From assembly GCF_021184025.1 (NCBI RefSeq), contig NZ_CP036537.1:4526001-4590000 (forward strand): a DNA stretch of 64,000 nucleotides. The letters are read 5' to 3'. Numbering within the stretch: position 1 is the first letter of the stretch; each line of letters opens with the position of its first letter. The notes under the pieces were generated by a model that saw nothing but the letters and a program-made list of their open reading frames with translations, was not told where the DNA came from and searched no databases. This document shows, piece after piece, positions 62,015 through 64,000 of the stretch. This DNA comes from Rhodopseudomonas boonkerdii. Its GTDB lineage: Bacteria; Pseudomonadota; Alphaproteobacteria; Rhizobiales; Xanthobacteraceae. The position numbers were made by a program, and so were the translations under genes.

Positions 62015-62799
62015 ACGCTGACCCGGCCGCGAGGCCCAAAGCCGCGATCCATTCCGGATCGAATGCGCCCAAGCGCACGATGCTCCTGACCGGCGCAAGC
62101 CGCGGCATCGGCCATGCTACCGTGATGCGCTTTTCCAGCGCCGGCTGGCGCGTGCTCACCTGTTCGCGGCATCCATTTCCTGAAGTCTGTCCATGGGACG
62201 CAGGTCCCGAAGACCACATCCAGGTCGATCTCGCCGACCATGACGACACCGCCCGCGCCATCGACGACATCAAGGAGCGCCTGAACGGCGGCACGCTGCA
62301 CGCGCTGGTGAACAATGCTGCGATCTCGCCGAAGGCCGAAGGCGGCAAGCGCATGGGCTCGATCGACACCGATGTCGATACCTGGACCCATGTGTTCAAC
62401 GTGAACTTCTTCGCACCGATCATGATGGCGCGCGGGCTGATCGAACAGCTCAAGGCCGCCAAAGGCTCGGTAGTGAACGTCACCTCCATCGCCGGCTCGC
62501 GCGTGCATCCCTTTGCCGGCGCCGCCTATGCCACATCGAAGGCCGCGCTCGCGGCGCTGACGCGCGAGATGGCATCGGATTTCGGCCCACTCGGGGTGCG
62601 CGTCAATGCGATCGCGCCGGGCGAGATCGACACCTCGATCCTGTCGCCGGGAACGCAGGCCATCGTCGATCACCAGATTCCGATGCATCGCCTGGGCACG
62701 CCGGACGAAGTCGCCAAGATCATCTATGTGCTGTGCACGGAGACGAGCTCATACGTGAACGGCGCCGAAATCCACATCAATGGCGGCCAGCACGTCTGA
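62011..62799 (+). CDS. SDR family NAD(P)-dependent oxidoreductase, coupled to pdxH
   Basis: 262 residues from a GTG that overlaps the pdxH stop (GTGA). It has the nucleotide motif [29 protein letters not shown], and [20 protein letters not shown] followed by [20 protein letters not shown] with catalytic Tyr and Lys. A cofactor-clamping C-terminus [14 protein letters not shown] is typical of the family. The coupling suggests a link to vitamin B6 or a shared transcript, but the substrate is unknown. Confidence 0.9.
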   Translation: MNADPAARPKAAIHSGSNAPKRTMLLTGASRGIGHATVMRFSSAGWRVLTCSRHPFPEVCPWDAGPEDHIQVDLADHDDTARAIDDIKERLNGGTLHALVNNAAISPKAEGGKRMGSIDTDVDTWTHVFNVNFFAPIMMARGLIEQLKAAKGSVVNVTSIAGSRVHPFAGAAYATSKAALAALTREMASDFGPLGVRVNAIAPGEIDTSILSPGTQAIVDHQIPMHRLGTPDEVAKIIYVLCTETSSYVNGAEIHINGGQHV

Positions 62800-62813
62800 C
62801 CACACTCTTCGCA

Positions 62814-62920
62814 CCTCATGGTGAGGAGCGCGCTCTTGCGCGCGTCTCGAACCATGAGCTGGCCGGGCTCGAGCATGCGGCCATCCTTCGAGACGCCGCT
62901 GCGCGGCTCCTCAGGATGGG
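62814..62920. repeat. Palindromic repeat (CCCCTCATGGTGAGGAGGCGC family), copy 6
   Basis: ACCTCATGGTGAGGAGCGCG to CGGCTCCTCAGGATGGGCG with GTCTCGAACCATGAG. It is the last recognised copy in the window and follows the pdxH-SDR pair. Confidence 0.8.
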
Positions 62921-63005
62921 CGCGGAGTTTTTGTTTTCGGAATGTGTGGGAACATGAAGTGAGGCTGGCGCCTTTCTGGCGCTCCTCGCAGGGAAGGCGG
63001 AACAA

Positions 63006-63218
63006 TCAGTCCGCGTAAAACTTTCGCAGCATCGGCGCCGCGGCGCTGATGCCGGCGCTGGAACAATCATCATCGGACTCGCCTTCGAGCAGGGCCGCGC
63101 CGCAATGCCGGCACGTCCGCGCCGATATCGCCTGCGCCCTGCCGACGGCGATACGCGCTTGCTTGTAGGAGCGCAGATCGACGACGTTCCGCCCGGGCAT
63201 TTCTGTTTTATCAACCAT
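63006..63218 (-). CDS. Small zinc-ribbon-like hypothetical protein
   Basis: 70 residues from the ATG at 63218. CRHCGAALLEGESDDDCSSA gives a CxxC pair plus a single Cys, suggesting a half zinc ribbon. The N-terminal VDKTEMPGRNVVDLRSYKQA is basic. Frame and size fit a small rhizobial protein, but I do not recognise a family. No clear ribosome site was seen. Confidence 0.55.
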   Translation of the reverse strand: MVDKTEMPGRNVVDLRSYKQARIAVGRAQAISARTCRHCGAALLEGESDDDCSSAGISAAAPMLRKFYAD

Positions 63219-63943
63219 TGCTGTCCTCATCGCTAGTGACAGCGGTTATGACAGCAAGACTTAGCGCAACCGTTCAGCGGAATGCTCGAATTTTACCTGA
63301 AATATTGTGGCGGAAGAGAGCACCTACTTCGTAGGGCGGATGAGCCGAAGGCGTAATCCGCCGCGGAGTTTCGGTTACGCCCTCGGCCGGCGGATTACGC
63401 TGCGCTCATCCGCCCTACGCCCTGCGCGTCGTTGCCTGATCAACCTGTCAAACAGCCACGTCCTTCCCGAGATCATGAGTCCTCATTCTCGCGGCGCTTG
63501 CGCGTCCGAGGTGTGAGCAGGTCTCCCCTCGAAGACATGAGGGGAGGCGGCACGCCGCAAGGCGCGTGGGGGTGGGACTGACGCGATCGGTTTGCACTGG
63601 ATCGCCAGTGCTGGCCGGCCGCGCAACGCCTGACGGCGTGCCACCGCGGGACTTTTGGCTGGAGGACCGCTCTGTCGCACACCGGCACGTCCCTTACTCC
63701 TTGCCGCAGCAAGTTTCCGAGCCGCTGATCCCGACGGATTTCTCCGCCGTTCGCCTGTGCCGTCGCAGCCGACCTATCGGCTCCCCCTCGTATTGGGGAG
63801 GGACGGTGACCCCCGGCCTCCCGAGTCCTGCTTGCGAGGCAGGCCGCGGGCTCCGCATCCTGTCCCGCTCAAAGAACGCCTCATGAGAGCGCCCCCCGCG
63901 AACAAGACGGCAGCGATAATGGACGGGATGGGAATTTTGTCAA
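63219..63943. other. About 0.7-kb stretch without a confident gene
   Basis: It contains the repeat at 63330-63419 and a perfect hairpin CTCCCCTC / GAGGGGAG (63524-63547 region). It also has several GC-rich palindromes (GGCACGCCGC...) and a dense CCC/GGG block around 63780-63860. Short frames in several directions have no ribosome site or recognisable motif. Its right end abuts the SOS box at 63944, so it may include the promoter and leader of a DNA-damage gene. Confidence 0.5.
63330..63419. repeat. Palindromic repeat (CGTAGGGCGGATGAGCG family), copy 3
   Basis: CGTAGGGCGGATGAGCCGAAG pairs with GCGCTCATCCGCCCTACG-type right arm, with GTAATCCGCCG / CGGCGGATTACG inside. Copies 1 and 2 are at 52570 and 55340. 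Confidence 0.88.
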
Positions 63944-63958
63944 GAACAAAATAAGAAC
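63944..63958. promoter_or_regulatory. Candidate LexA (SOS) box
   Basis: GAAC-AAAATAA-GAAC, which on the minus strand is GTTC-N7-GTTC, the alphaproteobacterial LexA consensus. On the minus strand it is followed directly by TTGACA, a -35 element, so a damage-inducible promoter is likely. Which gene it controls is not resolved within this window. Confidence 0.65.
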
Positions 63959-63976
63959 ATTTAGACTCTGCTTGTC

Positions 63977-63996
63977 ATCCCCGCGAAAGCGGGGAT
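63977..63996. repeat. Small hairpin at the right edge (ATCCCCGC family)
   Basis: ATCCCCGC-GAAA-GCGGGGAT is a perfect 8-bp stem with a GAAA tetraloop. It probably belongs to another palindromic repeat family cut by the window edge. Confidence 0.6.
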
Positions 63997-64000
63997 CCGG

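Noticed and set aside
63473..63712. Minus-strand frame of about 79 codons, and plus-strand frames at 63566 and 63655.
   Set aside because: Low-complexity, arginine/proline-rich translations without ribosome sites or motifs; they overlap palindromes.

Overview
The window looks like a chromosome segment of a GC-rich alphaproteobacterium of the Bradyrhizobium / Rhodopseudomonas / Tardiphaga group (Nitrobacteraceae). The evidence is the gene content: many Liv-type transporters, CoA-dependent aromatic or acyl catabolism, ClpS, FabI, cobB and a PobA that keeps the active-site numbering of the pseudomonad enzyme. Several families of palindromic intergenic repeats support this, as does a GTTC-N7-GTTC SOS box near the right edge. 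I see no tRNA, rRNA, CRISPR array, insertion sequence or prophage. Genus and species cannot be fixed from the sequence alone.

Layout. 1-5 kb: a truncated crotonase-type gene diverges from an IclR regulator, which is followed by livG-livF-livH-livM. 5-12 kb: five tandem paralogous periplasmic binding proteins, each followed by its own hairpin. 12-13.3 kb: a glycerate 2-kinase. 13.3-20.1 kb: a MarR regulator divergent from a second Liv permease set (livH, a livM-livG fusion, livF), which converges on two near-duplicate binding proteins. 20.2-28.8 kb, all on the minus strand: a TRAP transporter (dctP, dctQ, dctM), a DUF3237 protein, a secreted cyclase-family protein, a crotonase, a feruloyl-CoA-synthase-type ligase and an SDR dehydrogenase. 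29-30.9 kb: pobA and a PaaI-type thioesterase. 30.9-37.5 kb: small regulators and stress or hypothetical genes (LysR with a flavin-oxidase-like protein, GST with a YafY/WYL regulator, YkgJ, DUF3307, a cNMP-binding protein with DUF6537). 37.6-51.1 kb: a second acyl-CoA module (crotonase, nitroreductase, three acyl-CoA dehydrogenases, ligase, crotonase, SDR, TetR, thiolase, a second ligase). 51.2-64 kb: mostly housekeeping genes (cobB, DUF1194, clpS, an adenylate/guanylate cyclase, aroC, a phosphatase, fabI, an ECF sigma/anti-sigma pair, a DnaJ-family gene, pdxH, an SDR), then about 0.8 kb with one small gene and otherwise no confident coding.

How the genes may work together (inference). Eight periplasmic binding proteins, two Liv permeases and one TRAP permease would import organic acids, plausibly lignin-derived aromatic acids. 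CoA ligase, acyl-CoA dehydrogenase, hydratase, SDR and thiolase make up a complete beta-oxidation set for a phenylpropanoid-like side chain. The PaaI thioesterase and PobA could then turn a 4-hydroxybenzoyl-CoA product into protocatechuate. The ligase/crotonase/SDR trio occurs twice, 25 kb apart, next to different transporters and regulators. A shared AT-rich motif beside marR/livH, before the crotonase and before dctP suggests that one regulator, possibly the MarR protein, ties the first catabolic block together.
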